Source: Pirellula staleyi DSM 6068
GTDB taxonomy: Bacteria; Planctomycetota; Planctomycetia; Pirellulales; Pirellulaceae
DNA length: 60,469 bases
Assembly: GCA_945875845.1 (NCBI GenBank)
Contig: CAMCMB010000042.1
Location: 1-60,469, forward strand
Direction of reading: 5' to 3'
Below, piece by piece: positions 17,959-27,786 of the stretch (position 1 is its first letter; every line of letters begins with the position of its first letter). The notes beneath the pieces were generated by a model that worked only from the letters and a program-made list of their open reading frames with translations, was not told the DNA's origin and made no database searches. The position numbers and the translations under genes were made by a program.

Positions 17959-18378
17959 CTGTCCTTGGAGGGCCATCTCGCTTTTGGACCCAACCAATCA
18001 TCGGACCATCGGAAATCAATGGGAGAGCGAGTCCACCCCTCTAAACATGTTTTCCTCGACTTTTCCCAATCCATTCATTGCCTGGGAGGGTGAGGCTCCT
18101 GCCGAACCATGGAGGACGACGGTGGACGTAAAAACGAACAAGGGGAGACGGAACTTCCCAATTAGGTGGAATCTTCAATCCGAGTCTTCGTTACAACCCG
18201 TGGGAACAGCCGATTTTTCGCAAACCTTACAAACAATTTGATCCAAGTGCTTTTGCCAAATTGCTTTTCAACTGGATACTATTTCAACCTGCCATTCCTT
18301 CCCGAGTAACGCCCACGCGTCACCCAGAGGAACGAAGTCCGCAAATTTCGACTTTGACTAGGTCCTGGTATCGTCAAC
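17959..18378. other. Gap before the polysaccharide cluster, with an AWEGEAPAEP-type repeat
   Basis: A 420-base gap without a convincing gene. At 18083-18108 lies TGGGAGGGTGAGGCTCCTGC followed by CGAACC. Read in frame it gives WEGEAPAEP, a well-known dispersed planctomycete repeat that is not a real protein. The rest must contain the promoter of the exopolysaccharide cluster, but I could not identify boxes confidently. Confidence 0.55.
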
Positions 18379-21153
18379 ATGATTTACATCCTTAGCCCCA
18401 TCTTCATTGCGTTGCTGATCAGTTCTTTCTTTGCTGCGGCATCCATTTTTCTAGCCAAACGAATTGGTGCAATGGACCCACCGCGCGCTAGAAAAACACA
18501 CACATCACCCACTCCTCGATTGGGCGGAATCGCCATCTTTTTGGGTGTGATAATCTCTATTCTTTGTATGCATTTTTTTGCCCCCATCGGCACTCGCACG
18601 ATTCCGTTAAACCAGCTGGTCGCCCTGTTAGGAGGCTCTCTGTTCGTCTTTCTCGTTGGACTTGCCGACGATATTCGCACGGTCTCTTCGCGATTCAAGT
18701 TGGTCGCGTTGATTGCTGCATCCTGCATGGTTTGTGGTTCCGGAGCCACCATCGACAGTGTTTGGCAAGGAGGCCATCTCATGCTGCAGTTTACCCCAGT
18801 GAGTTGGATCGTTACGATCACATGGATTTGCGGTGTTGCAGTTTCGATCAACTTCATCGATGGACTCGATGGACTTGCGGGTGGCATAGTGCTCTTAGCA
18901 TCCTCTGTCCTGGCTGCGTTTTTGATCGACGCGGAACTTTTGTCGGTGGCTGTACTACCGTTGGCGTTAATGGGTGCTCTTGCAGGATTCCTCCTTTACA
19001 ACTGTTATCCTGCAAAGACCTTTATGGGTGACAGCGGCAGCCTGACCATCGGCTTTATGCTCGCTTCTCTCATGGTGGTTTCAAATCCGCTCATCGGAAC
19101 GATGCGAGGACTTTTGATCCCCTCGCTCGCATTGAGCATTCCGATTCTGGATACTTTGATCACCGTTTTCCGAAGACACTATGAGCAGAGGCGGTCCTTG
19201 TTTTCGTCCGAACGAGGACACATCCATCATCGACTTTTGGACAGTGGACTTACACACCAGCAAGCGGTGTTCGTCCTCCATGGCGTCTCCGTATTGGCGG
19301 TCTTCATTGGAGTCGTTTCGCTGTCCTTTGCAGGCTGGTCGACAATGGGCGGACTGGTTTTACTCATTCCACTGATGTGGGGAACCTTTCGATTCGCCGG
19401 ATCCGTTCGAACCGATGAGATGCTGAAAGCACTTCGGACCAAACGGTTTATCGACAAAGAATCGCGGCAGTCTCGCGGCCACTTTGAATCTCTCCAACTT
19501 GAGTTCCAGCGGTTTGAAACATTCAGTCAATGGTGGGACGGCGTTTGCATGGCCGGAGACAGGCTAGGATTCGTGCAGATCGAACTGAAATTGCCTCGGA
19601 CCAACGAACGGACGCACAATCTCATTTGGCAATCCACCGCGTTAGATCGAGCGAACGAATGTGGCATTAAGGCCACAATACCTATTGCGGCGCCAGAGGA
19701 TGAAGACAAAGCGTGCTGTATCCATATTCATGTGGCTTCGCTGGGCTCCTTGGAGTCCGCAGGCGATCGGCTATCCTTGTTTTCGCGTCTCCTGAGCGAG
19801 AACAGCCTCATTGAGATCAATCATCGGGGGGCACGAGCCCATGCCAAGAAAGGCCCGATCTCTCAGGCTGCGTTAAGGAACGTGAGCACAAGCTTTTCGC
19901 TTGAGCAACTCTCGAGCTCCCAGTTTGCCTGTTTCCGAGTGGCTGTTGTCCACGATTTTCTTTACACCATCGGCGGAGCAGAACGGGTCATCGAACAGAT
20001 CATCAATGCATTCCCGCATTGCGATCTGTTTGCTTTGTTCGATTTTCTCCCAGAGAATCAAAGGGACTTTCTGAAAAACAAATCTGTGACAACTTCGTTC
20101 ATTCAGAACTTGCCATTCGCACGATCGAAGCATCGCAGCTATTTGGGACTTATGCCGCTGGCAATCGAGCAACTCGATGTCTCCAACTATGACTTAGTTA
20201 TTTCGAGTTCGTATTTAGCAGCCAAGGGAGTGATCACAGGTCCAGAGCAATTGCACGTCTGCTATTGCCATAGCCCTGTTCGGTACGCTTGGGATCTCCA
20301 ACATCAGTATTTGGCGCAAGCCAAACTCGGTTATGGAATCAAGGGAATGATCGCGAGTGCGATCTTGCACTACATCCGAATGTGGGATCTGAGATCGGCC
20401 CTGGGTGTTGATCACTTCATCGCCAATAGCAAGTTCGTCGCGAATCGAATCGACAAGTTGTATCACCGCAAGGCCACGATCATCCATCCACCTGTCGACA
20501 CCACACTGTTTCAATGTTGCGCGGTCAAAGAAGATTACTACGTGGTCACGGGACGAATGGTTCCTTACAAGAGAACCGACCTGATTGTTCGAGCCTTTTC
20601 TCGTACACCTAACCGTCGATTGGTAGTGATTGGGGACGGACCCGAGATGAAGAACATTCGTGCCGTAGCAGGCCCCAACGTTGAATTTCTAGGTTTCCAG
20701 GACAACGAAACATTGGTTGAATACGTACAGCGAGCCAAAGCGCTTGTGTTCGCTGCCGAAGAGGATTTCGGTATCGTGCCCGTCGAAGCGCTGGCCTGCG
20801 GGACACCGGTGATAGCATTCGGCAAAGGGGGCGTTACCGAGTCCGTCGTCCATGGCAAGCATGGCGTGTTCTATGATTCGCAGACCGAGGAGAGTTTATT
20901 GGAGGCCTTGGATATGTTTGAATCGCAAGCGGACTTTTGCAAATTCGTTCCATCGGAACTTCGTCGGCGAAGCATGGATTTTTCGCCCGACCGATTCATT
21001 TCTGAACTGACGAAATCGATCGAATCGTGGGTACAAGAAAAATGGCCGGAAAGGTTCAATCCTATTTCGCAAGAGTTGTCCAAGGAGCCAACAACATCGA
21101 AGGATGAACTTTTGGGCTCCACCGAGCCAACTTTCACACCGACATACACATGA
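18379..21153 (+). CDS. Fusion of WecA/MraY-like phosphoglycosyltransferase and GT4 glycosyltransferase
   Basis: This 924-aa protein joins two functions that are usually separate. Residues ~1-345 are a polytopic WecA/TagO-like enzyme that loads a sugar-1-phosphate onto undecaprenyl phosphate. It shows LVGLADDIRTVSSRFKL, NFIDGLDGLAGG, FMGDSGSL and the HIHHRLLD loop. A soluble linker (~345-520) follows. Residues ~520-900 are a GT4 transferase starting VAVVHDFLYTIGGAERVIEQ, with VVTGRMVPYKRTDL and the E-x7-E motif EDFGIVPVEALACGTPV near 793. One chain could thus make the lipid-linked first sugar and add the second. It overlaps the next gene by ATGA, so it leads the operon. Confidence 0.9.
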   Translation: MIYILSPIFIALLISSFFAAASIFLAKRIGAMDPPRARKTHTSPTPRLGGIAIFLGVIISILCMHFFAPIGTRTIPLNQLVALLGGSLFVFLVGLADDIRTVSSRFKLVALIAASCMVCGSGATIDSVWQGGHLMLQFTPVSWIVTITWICGVAVSINFIDGLDGLAGGIVLLASSVLAAFLIDAELLSVAVLPLALMGALAGFLLYNCYPAKTFMGDSGSLTIGFMLASLMVVSNPLIGTMRGLLIPSLALSIPILDTLITVFRRHYEQRRSLFSSERGHIHHRLLDSGLTHQQAVFVLHGVSVLAVFIGVVSLSFAGWSTMGGLVLLIPLMWGTFRFAGSVRTDEMLKALRTKRFIDKESRQSRGHFESLQLEFQRFETFSQWWDGVCMAGDRLGFVQIELKLPRTNERTHNLIWQSTALDRANECGIKATIPIAAPEDEDKACCIHIHVASLGSLESAGDRLSLFSRLLSENSLIEINHRGARAHAKKGPISQAALRNVSTSFSLEQLSSSQFACFRVAVVHDFLYTIGGAERVIEQIINAFPHCDLFALFDFLPENQRDFLKNKSVTTSFIQNLPFARSKHRSYLGLMPLAIEQLDVSNYDLVISSSYLAAKGVITGPEQLHVCYCHSPVRYAWDLQHQYLAQAKLGYGIKGMIASAILHYIRMWDLRSALGVDHFIANSKFVANRIDKLYHRKATIIHPPVDTTLFQCCAVKEDYYVVTGRMVPYKRTDLIVRAFSRTPNRRLVVIGDGPEMKNIRAVAGPNVEFLGFQDNETLVEYVQRAKALVFAAEEDFGIVPVEALACGTPVIAFGKGGVTESVVHGKHGVFYDSQTEESLLEALDMFESQADFCKFVPSELRRRSMDFSPDRFISELTKSIESWVQEKWPERFNPISQELSKEPTTSKDELLGSTEPTFTPTYT

Positions 21154-21959
21154 AACAACTCTTCAAAGCAATAATACCCGTAAGGTGGTGGGAGTACTGC
21201 CGTCAACAATGGATTGGCAGAGACATTCATCAATTCGTGAGGCGGACCGTTACGCATACTTATGGAGAATCGACGTTCGATGTTATCATCGCGGATAGCA
21301 TGGGGGAGGGATGGTATGACCAAGACTGGGGTAATCTTGACGAAATTGAATTGCTTGCCAAAGGGCGCCTTAAATCGGACGCAGTCGTCTTTGATTTAGG
21401 TTCCCATCAGGGTATCGTGGCGATGATGCTCGCCAAGAAAGTCGGCCCGAATGGCAAGGTATTGGCTTTGGAAGGGATGTTGCACAATTGTGAAATTGCT
21501 CAGCAAAATTTTCGCCTCAATGGCCAGAAAAATGTTGAATCCATTCATGCTGTGATCTCGGATAAGCCAGGAAGTGTCAGGTTCTTTGACGGCCTCAATG
21601 GTTCCGTAGCACGACACGGAATCGGACGTGACGTACCATCTGTCACTATTGATCAATTGGCCGAACAATATGGCTTCCCCAATGTAGTGTTCCTCGACGT
21701 CGAAGGATACGAATTAAAGGCACTCTGCGGCGCTGTTAGGACCCTAAGCAGTGCGTGCGACTGGTTCGTCGAAGTACACGTTAAATGTGGTTTAGAAGAT
21801 TTTGGTGGAACTGCACAACAAGTGCTGGATTATTTCCCAACTTCAAGATTTGAAATTTACGCTTGGAGATTAGCTTCCCTCGAGACACCTCGCATGTACG
21901 TACCCGAGGATCCGGTAGTAGCCGAACGATTTGCCCTGGTTGCATTGTCTCGTTCGTAA
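21150..21959 (+). CDS. FkbM-family methyltransferase
   Basis: This 269-aa SAM-dependent methyltransferase probably O-methylates a sugar of the polysaccharide. The SAM motif is VFDLGSHQGIVAMMLAKK (near residue 77), followed by KVLALEGMLHNCEIAQQNF. The FkbM C-terminal signature VVFLDVEGYELKAL is near 180. Its ATG overlaps the stop of the WecA-GT4 fusion (ATGA), implying translational coupling. The acceptor is unknown. Confidence 0.85.
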   Translation: MKQLFKAIIPVRWWEYCRQQWIGRDIHQFVRRTVTHTYGESTFDVIIADSMGEGWYDQDWGNLDEIELLAKGRLKSDAVVFDLGSHQGIVAMMLAKKVGPNGKVLALEGMLHNCEIAQQNFRLNGQKNVESIHAVISDKPGSVRFFDGLNGSVARHGIGRDVPSVTIDQLAEQYGFPNVVFLDVEGYELKALCGAVRTLSSACDWFVEVHVKCGLEDFGGTAQQVLDYFPTSRFEIYAWRLASLETPRMYVPEDPVVAERFALVALSRS

Positions 21960-22022
21960 AAATCTGTCTCTCAACCCATAATTCCTTATCAATGATAATT
22001 ATGGACGGGTGCGATCTGCTGG

Positions 22023-23453
22023 ATGCGCCCATGGTCGAACCCGTGTGCTCGCAAAGGCGTGATTCCAAGTTTCAAGAATGACCCTGCTTGCGAAACCAAA
22101 GTTTGTCGTGATTTCTCGATTAACGTATCAAGATCGCAATTGAACATCGACGAAAATGGGGGGTTTTTTGAGAAACACTTGAACTTGGGCTGGTTTGCGA
22201 GGTGGTCCTCTATAGTCGTTAGATTTGGAACGGCGCAGTTCGCAATTCAAGCGATTACTTCTGTCACGGGTCTATTGATAGCAAGGAACATGGACCTGCA
22301 TGAATACGCAATTTACTCCATCATTTTCCAGATGCAATTTGCGATTTTTTACCTTGCTGATTCTGGGTTGGGAGTTGGGCTTAAAGCCCTTGCCAGCCGT
22401 GATCATGAGAGCCCTGAACGTTTAGGTTCATTGCTCTCCACAACTATGAACCTGCGATTTTGGTTCTTTATGGTTGCAATCATCCCTTGCTGTCCACTTG
22501 TTGTCTGGATACTAAAACAGAACGGAGTTGACTGGACGACATCTTTAATGCTTTGCGTGTTGATGGCGTTGGGAAGTTTATGGAGCCAGTCCGCGGCGCT
22601 GTTCAGTATTATTCCTTGGTTGCATGGTCAATATAAATTTGTTCTGACGCGTGATTGCTTGGTCACCTTGTTTAGATTGGGGATGGTTTTGATTCTACTC
22701 GTGACTAAATTAAATGCCCTAACCTTAACTTTGGTCAGCGGTCTTGCGTTTTATCTCACGGCAATTTCAACCAGGAATAAATTTTTTGAGTATGCAACAA
22801 AACAGTCTGCCGTCAATTCAAGTGATCGCGACGTTTTGCTGTCCTACGCGAGACGCGGGTTCCCCAATTCGCTCTTTGTATGTTTACAAGGTCAGATTGC
22901 GATTTACATTTTCACGTCGTTTGGACAGACGGATTCGATCGCTAAGATTTCGGCAATTGGTCGGATCACCGTATTGAGCGGGATCGTTACGCATGCAATC
23001 GGTGCTGTTTTGACTCCGAAATTTGCAATCTGTCGGACACACAAAAAGTCAGTGAGCCTCTATAAGTTTATATTGGGAATCTCGCTACTCTCTTTTATGC
23101 CATTTATTGTTATTTCCTACCTATCCCCTGGTGCGTTTTTGTGGCTGCTGGGTACTCATTACGCAACATTGGGGGAAGAGCTTACCATTGCCATGTTGGT
23201 TTTTAGCGCAAGTCAAATATCTGTCGTCATGTGGTCCCTCAACTCTTCGCGGGGCTGGATAAACTCGCATTCTTTTTTCTTGATTCCATCCACGCTGGTC
23301 CTGCAGATTCTTTTCGCATCCATGATCGATTTGTCGACGATACGTGGCGTATTATTGATCCAACTGGTGCAACCCGTCGTTGCCATGATCCTCATGTCAA
23401 TCGATGCATACCACGCATTTCATAAACACGATCTAGAAACTTTGACTTCGTAG
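22023..23453 (+). CDS. Wzx-like polysaccharide flippase (MATE/MOP superfamily)
   Basis: This 476-aa protein has about twelve to fourteen hydrophobic helices and the outline of a lipid-linked oligosaccharide flippase. It begins its membrane part with FGTAQFAIQAITSVTGLLIA and has the typical YAIYSIIFQM and LLSYARRGFPNSLF segments. It would move the lipid-linked repeat unit across the inner membrane. The first ~50 residues are polar and not family-like, so the true start may be further in (for example the TTG at 22140, before a G6T6 run). Base composition is visibly more A/T-rich than in neighbours at the ends of the cluster. Confidence 0.8.
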   Translation: MRPWSNPCARKGVIPSFKNDPACETKVCRDFSINVSRSQLNIDENGGFFEKHLNLGWFARWSSIVVRFGTAQFAIQAITSVTGLLIARNMDLHEYAIYSIIFQMQFAIFYLADSGLGVGLKALASRDHESPERLGSLLSTTMNLRFWFFMVAIIPCCPLVVWILKQNGVDWTTSLMLCVLMALGSLWSQSAALFSIIPWLHGQYKFVLTRDCLVTLFRLGMVLILLVTKLNALTLTLVSGLAFYLTAISTRNKFFEYATKQSAVNSSDRDVLLSYARRGFPNSLFVCLQGQIAIYIFTSFGQTDSIAKISAIGRITVLSGIVTHAIGAVLTPKFAICRTHKKSVSLYKFILGISLLSFMPFIVISYLSPGAFLWLLGTHYATLGEELTIAMLVFSASQISVVMWSLNSSRGWINSHSFFLIPSTLVLQILFASMIDLSTIRGVLLIQLVQPVVAMILMSIDAYHAFHKHDLETLTS

Positions 23454-23455
23454 AT

Positions 23456-24193
23456 ATGCCCCTCATTTCATTGGCAAAACGCATTTCCCGACGGTTGGGC
23501 CGAGTGCTGCACCCGGAAGCGAAACTAAGCTTCTCCCAAGAGGGTGAAGATCTGGTTCTTCTTCGAACACTAGAAATGAATTCTGGTAGATCGGGGTTTT
23601 ACGTTGACGTGGGAGCGCATTCCCCCAAGTGGTTTTCCAATACATTTCTTCTCTATCAACAAGGATGGCGAGGAATCAATATTGATGCGACCGAAGGAGT
23701 TGCGAAGAAATTCGTCCGTGTTCGACCTGCGGATACCACGCTTGAAGTTGTCGTCGGCAATGGGGATACCAAAGAGTTTATCGATTTCGAAGGCCCTGCA
23801 CTTAGCGGACTCGCTTCCACGCAAATGTCGGAACGAGTTGAGCAGGGTGTCGCGGTCAAGTCGCGCCGAATCGTTAAGACCGTCCCGCTTAGCGAGATTC
23901 TTGAATCGTACATGTCGCCCACTCAAAAAATTGATTTACTAACGATCGACGTGGAAGGACACGAGGAGGAGGTTTTGAAATCCAATGACTGGAATCGCTA
24001 TCGACCCCGCGTGATTATCGTCGAAATCGGTCAAGCGGTCTCCATGGCAGATGTCCTATCGGCACCCGTTACGCTTTTTCTCGACGGTTTTCATTACATT
24101 CCCTACGCGAGAACAGGGCTCTCGGTGTTTTTTGCGAGGAAAGAGTGCATAAAAAAATCGAAGTTTGGTTTTTCGATTGAAGATGACAGCTAG
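23456..24193 (+). CDS. FkbM-family methyltransferase
   Basis: This 245-aa protein is the second complete FkbM-type enzyme here. It has KLSFSQEGEDLVLLRTLEM, the SAM-binding motif GFYVDVGAHSPKWFSNT (near residue 46) with GINIDAT after it, and the family end motif DLLTIDVEGHEEEVLKSNDW near 160. The start is two bases after the flippase stop, so it is in the same transcript. It probably methylates a sugar of the repeat unit. Confidence 0.85.
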   Translation: MPLISLAKRISRRLGRVLHPEAKLSFSQEGEDLVLLRTLEMNSGRSGFYVDVGAHSPKWFSNTFLLYQQGWRGINIDATEGVAKKFVRVRPADTTLEVVVGNGDTKEFIDFEGPALSGLASTQMSERVEQGVAVKSRRIVKTVPLSEILESYMSPTQKIDLLTIDVEGHEEEVLKSNDWNRYRPRVIIVEIGQAVSMADVLSAPVTLFLDGFHYIPYARTGLSVFFARKECIKKSKFGFSIEDDS

Positions 24194-24206
24194 TGGAAGC
24201 TAACAA

Positions 24207-24752
24207 AAATTTCTCGAACCGAGTTTCCGGCTTCATGGCTGCCGTTCCCGGAATGAACGCCAGATTGCATTAGGTGAGTCGGTCGGCGAAGCACTGCTTC
24301 ACGTACCTGTAGCAGCAGATGCAATTCCTGGAGGTTCCGGAAGGGCATCCTTGCTCGTTCAGAAAAGCTTAGGAGAGGTCCAAGTCGAACGCGTCTCGCT
24401 ATCGACGCTTGACAACGAGACGAAAGACTTAGGAGAGGTCTTTGGAGTGAAAATGGATGTCGAAGGTTTTGAATTAGCCGTACTCAAAGGAGGAAGGGAA
24501 TTTTTTACGGACCATCCACCCAAGATTATCATTTTTGAGGTCCGTGTGTTGCCCGAAGCGCTTGCAAGCCCAATAGAACTGCTGGCGATGGTCGATAGCT
24601 ACGATTACGACTTGTTCACCCTGCCCGATTTAGTCGCTGTAGACTTAAACGCTGAGTACAACAGCGGGTTTTGCGAAAACGTTTTAGGGATACATCGGAG
24701 CGAACTGTCGACACGGGTGATTCTTGGAATTGGACAAAATTGCGCAACATGA
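24207..24752 (+). pseudogene. N-terminally truncated FkbM methyltransferase remnant
   Basis: The frame open from 24207 reads ERQIALGESVGEALLHVPVA, a middle FkbM segment. It continues through VERVSLSTLDNETKDLGEVF to GVKMDVEGFELAVLKGG, the FkbM C-terminal motif. The SAM-binding glycine motif that should precede this is absent, and there is no good start. The only start-like codon near the preserved part is TTG 24351, which would yield a 133-aa fragment. It is therefore a 5'-deleted copy and unlikely to be active. Its stop overlaps the ATG of the next gene (ATGA). Confidence 0.75.
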
Positions 24753-25867
24753 CGTCGGTGTTACTAGTATGCGAAGTAGCTGCATTTGGAGGCGTCAACA
24801 CAGTCGTACGAGAATTATGGAATTACCTGCCGGAAGTTCAACTACCTACGCGACTACTGATTCCCACTCCGAATGACAAGGCGAGTGCTCGGTTTATAAA
24901 AGATTGGTTTCAAGATGATCAAAGTCGAGTCGCGGTTCAGGAATTTCGTACAAGGGGTCGGTATCTAGCGCGTTTGCTGAATGCCTATCGTTATTTTCGA
25001 ACGCAACCCGAAGCCTGTGTTAATTTTCATTGCAATACCATTGATGGAATTTCGCCACCTTTTCTTTGGGCAGCACGCTTCGCGAGGAAGCGGGTGGTTC
25101 TGACCGTTCAACATTTAGATGCTGAACCCGTCCGAACGTATCCCAGGCGCAAATGGATCAAACTTGGATTCAGCGCAGCCCATGAGGTCATATGCAGCAC
25201 ACCTATGATGCAGAAACGACTTGAGAAGCTAGGGCAAAGGGAAAAAACGCATGTGGTTCCCAATGGAATTCGGCCCCTTACGAGGACGTATCATAAAATA
25301 GCGATGCGGGAAAAGTTTGGAATCCCGATCGACGCGTTGGTAGTGGGACATTTGTCTCGATTGATCTCGGGCAAAGGATTGCCACGTGTCATCGAGGCGG
25401 TAAAAAAATTAAGTATTGAGATTCCCAATATCTATTTGATGGCGGCTGGGGCAGAGGGTATTGACGGTGATTATTTAAAACAATTGATCGATTCAGAACT
25501 TCCAGGCCGAAGTCAACTCGTTGGGTACATAGAGGATCATCATGAAATGTTAGCTAGCTGTGATATTTTCGCGGTACCGTCCGGTTGGGAGGGGTTCGGA
25601 CTTGTCTACATCGAAGCCGGTTTGCATGGATTACCACGGATCGGAACACGCATGGGCGGAGTTCCTTATGTGGTGCGCGACGGCGTGGATGGTTTCCTTT
25701 TGGAATTTGGTGATAGGGATGGATTAGTTGAGAGAATTCGAGAATTAGCCAAAAATACTACGCTGCGAGAAACCATGGGATTATGTGCTAAAGTCAGAGC
25801 GAACGATGAATTTTCCGCTCAACGAATGTCCCAGCGGTATGCCGAGATCATACGCAGTCTCCGCTGA
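24749..25867 (+). CDS. GT4 glycosyltransferase
   Basis: This is a 372-aa GT-B fold transferase. The N-terminal domain begins MTSVLLVCEVAAFGGVNTVV, with the acceptor-side GG loop. The C-terminal nucleotide-sugar domain has VVGHLSRLISGKGLPRVIEA near residue 200 and the retaining-enzyme motif EGFGLVYIEAGLHGLPRIG near 285. The ATG at 24749 overlaps the pseudogene stop. An in-frame start 78 bases upstream would lie inside the pseudogene and lacks family support. The transferred sugar cannot be told from sequence. Confidence 0.9.
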   Translation: MTSVLLVCEVAAFGGVNTVVRELWNYLPEVQLPTRLLIPTPNDKASARFIKDWFQDDQSRVAVQEFRTRGRYLARLLNAYRYFRTQPEACVNFHCNTIDGISPPFLWAARFARKRVVLTVQHLDAEPVRTYPRRKWIKLGFSAAHEVICSTPMMQKRLEKLGQREKTHVVPNGIRPLTRTYHKIAMREKFGIPIDALVVGHLSRLISGKGLPRVIEAVKKLSIEIPNIYLMAAGAEGIDGDYLKQLIDSELPGRSQLVGYIEDHHEMLASCDIFAVPSGWEGFGLVYIEAGLHGLPRIGTRMGGVPYVVRDGVDGFLLEFGDRDGLVERIRELAKNTTLRETMGLCAKVRANDEFSAQRMSQRYAEIIRSLR

Positions 25868-25906
25868 TCCTATAAAAATCACTTTGTGATAAGCCAATGG
25901 AAGCTG

Positions 25907-26860
25907 ATGCGACCTTTTCGATTCACTGCGATCATCACAAACTACAATTATGGACGATTTGTTCGTTCGGCCATCGACAGTGTCCTTTCTCAGACTCATC
26001 GAGTCGATGAAATTATTATCGTCGACGACGGCTCTTGGGATTGCAGCCATGCAATTCTAGACCAAGCCCAGATTGACCTTCGCGATCGAATCGTTGTCCT
26101 TCATCAAAAGAATGCGGGACAAGCAGCGGCGATCAACGCGGCGTTTTCCAGATCAACTGGCGAAATCATTGGGATGCTCGATGCGGATGACTTGTGGCAT
26201 TCGAATAAGGTTGCCGAGGTCATGTCCATCTTTGGTTCCAATGCCCAGATTGGTATGATTCAGCACCCACTCCAGCGAGTTAACGAACAAGGGTACTCTC
26301 TCTCAACTGAGACCAGTAAACCTCTACCGAGTGGCGATTTATTTCCCATATTGGTACAAACAGGTGGAGCAAATTTATTCGAACCGACGAGTGGATTAGT
26401 GTTACGTCGCGAGGTATTGCAAACGATTATACCGATACCCGAACAAGACTGGAGGCTTTGCGCGGATGGAGCAATGGCTTATGCTGCTGCAGTCCTATCC
26501 AATATTTATTCCTTGAATAAGGTAATCGGAGACTACCGAATTCATGGTCATAATGGTTATGTAGCGCGAAGACTACCTCGAGAGGATCTGTATCGCGATT
26601 TAGAGATGACGGTTAGATATATCAATGAGTGGGCTGAGAAGTCAGGTAGAGCTGGGCGCGTTGATTTGATGGACCAGCTTTTTTACCGACGGGATCGATT
26701 CTACGAAGAGGGTGGAGGCCTAAGGGCTTTTCGCGAAATAACTGAGATCATTCTTAGGTGGCCTCTTTATAATTGGAGCGAAAAACTCTACTTTCTCTCA
26801 AGATTTGTCCCCAAAGCTGCAAGTAAAATGGTGATGCATCGTGTGAAGGGAATTTCGTGA
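25907..26860 (+). CDS. GT2 glycosyltransferase
   Basis: This GT-A fold inverting transferase (about 317 aa) has FTAIITNYNYGRFVRSAIDS and IIIVDDGSWDCS at the N-terminus, AGQAAAINAAFSRSTGEI, and the metal-binding DADDLW near residue 90. It is soluble, with only peripheral hydrophobic patches. The ATG at 25907 has a GGAAG site very close upstream; an in-frame GTG at 25886 is the alternative. Its TGA overlaps the next gene's start by four bases. Confidence 0.88.
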   Translation: MRPFRFTAIITNYNYGRFVRSAIDSVLSQTHRVDEIIIVDDGSWDCSHAILDQAQIDLRDRIVVLHQKNAGQAAAINAAFSRSTGEIIGMLDADDLWHSNKVAEVMSIFGSNAQIGMIQHPLQRVNEQGYSLSTETSKPLPSGDLFPILVQTGGANLFEPTSGLVLRREVLQTIIPIPEQDWRLCADGAMAYAAAVLSNIYSLNKVIGDYRIHGHNGYVARRLPREDLYRDLEMTVRYINEWAEKSGRAGRVDLMDQLFYRRDRFYEEGGGLRAFREITEIILRWPLYNWSEKLYFLSRFVPKAASKMVMHRVKGIS

Positions 26861-27786
26861 AGATGGGCGACGGACCGCCGATGATGCAAAAGGGCCTGAC
26901 GATCTGTATTTGTACGAGCGGCAGGCCATTCGAATTGGATCGGTGTTTAGCTTCGATTCAAAACGGAACAAGGCAGCCATTCGAAATCGTCGTGTCGGAT
27001 GATAGTCGAGACGATGAAATGCAAACGACCATCGCAGAAGTCTGCCGCAGGTATGTCAATACTCGCTATGTATCTGGGCCGCGTCGCGGATTGTGTGCAA
27101 ACAGAAATACAGTCATCGAAGCTTCTCGATCGACTCACATTTCGCTTCTGGACGATGACGCGTGCGTTGGGCATGAATTTGTTGAACTTGCCATGCGGAT
27201 CCTTGATACCAGCCCTAAGGCAATCGTTAGCGGCGATGTTTTGGAGTCTGGGACCGTTCTGACGTCGCCTTCGAACCCGACGCGTTGGGGACATTTTGGC
27301 GCTGTGCTGAAGGACGGCGACCGGTTGAAGAATGTTCAGCTCAACTGTAACGTGTTTCCAATCGCGGCATTTGCGGATGCAGCTTTTGATGAGCGGTTGG
27401 TATATGGCTATGAAGACACAGACCTCTGCAATCGTCTCATAGGCTGCGGCTGGAAAATTGAGCATCATCCAGAACTCTGCAATTCCCATTTGCCTCCTGA
27501 AAATCGAGGCTCGCGCAACATGCTAGCGGAGCGAGAACGCTTTGTGGTTCTATTCCGGTTACGATCGGACTCATCGAACCTGAGATGGAAAGGAATACCT
27601 TGGATTCCTCTGGCAGCGTGCCATGCAACCGCCGTCTACGCCAAACACAAAAAATGGGATTGGATGATTCGATTGCCCCTTTGGATTGTCCGTGGCACAT
27701 GGCTGTCTCTGATTGGTCCGCGCCCCTCGGCTCTCAAATTTGACCTAGTCAAGCGTCACTGCACAGAGAATACCATTGATGTCTGA
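26857..27786 (+). CDS. GT2 glycosyltransferase
   Basis: This 309-aa transferase has GLTICICTSGRPFELDRCLA and FEIVVSDDSRDDE at the start, the triple-Asp metal site HISLLDDDACVG near residue 97 and the catalytic-base region YGYEDTDLCNRLIGCGW near 190. The GTG at 26857 overlaps the previous stop; ATG 26863 is an alternative. Its last bases overlap the following GT4 gene. Layout suggests it adds one sugar of the same repeat unit. Confidence 0.85.
   Translation: MKMGDGPPMMQKGLTICICTSGRPFELDRCLASIQNGTRQPFEIVVSDDSRDDEMQTTIAEVCRRYVNTRYVSGPRRGLCANRNTVIEASRSTHISLLDDDACVGHEFVELAMRILDTSPKAIVSGDVLESGTVLTSPSNPTRWGHFGAVLKDGDRLKNVQLNCNVFPIAAFADAAFDERLVYGYEDTDLCNRLIGCGWKIEHHPELCNSHLPPENRGSRNMLAERERFVVLFRLRSDSSNLRWKGIPWIPLAACHATAVYAKHKKWDWMIRLPLWIVRGTWLSLIGPRPSALKFDLVKRHCTENTIDV

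Noticed and set aside
17984-18241. 85-codon frame containing AWEGEAPAEP
   Set aside because: This peptide is the translation of a dispersed planctomycete repeat, so the frame is not a gene.
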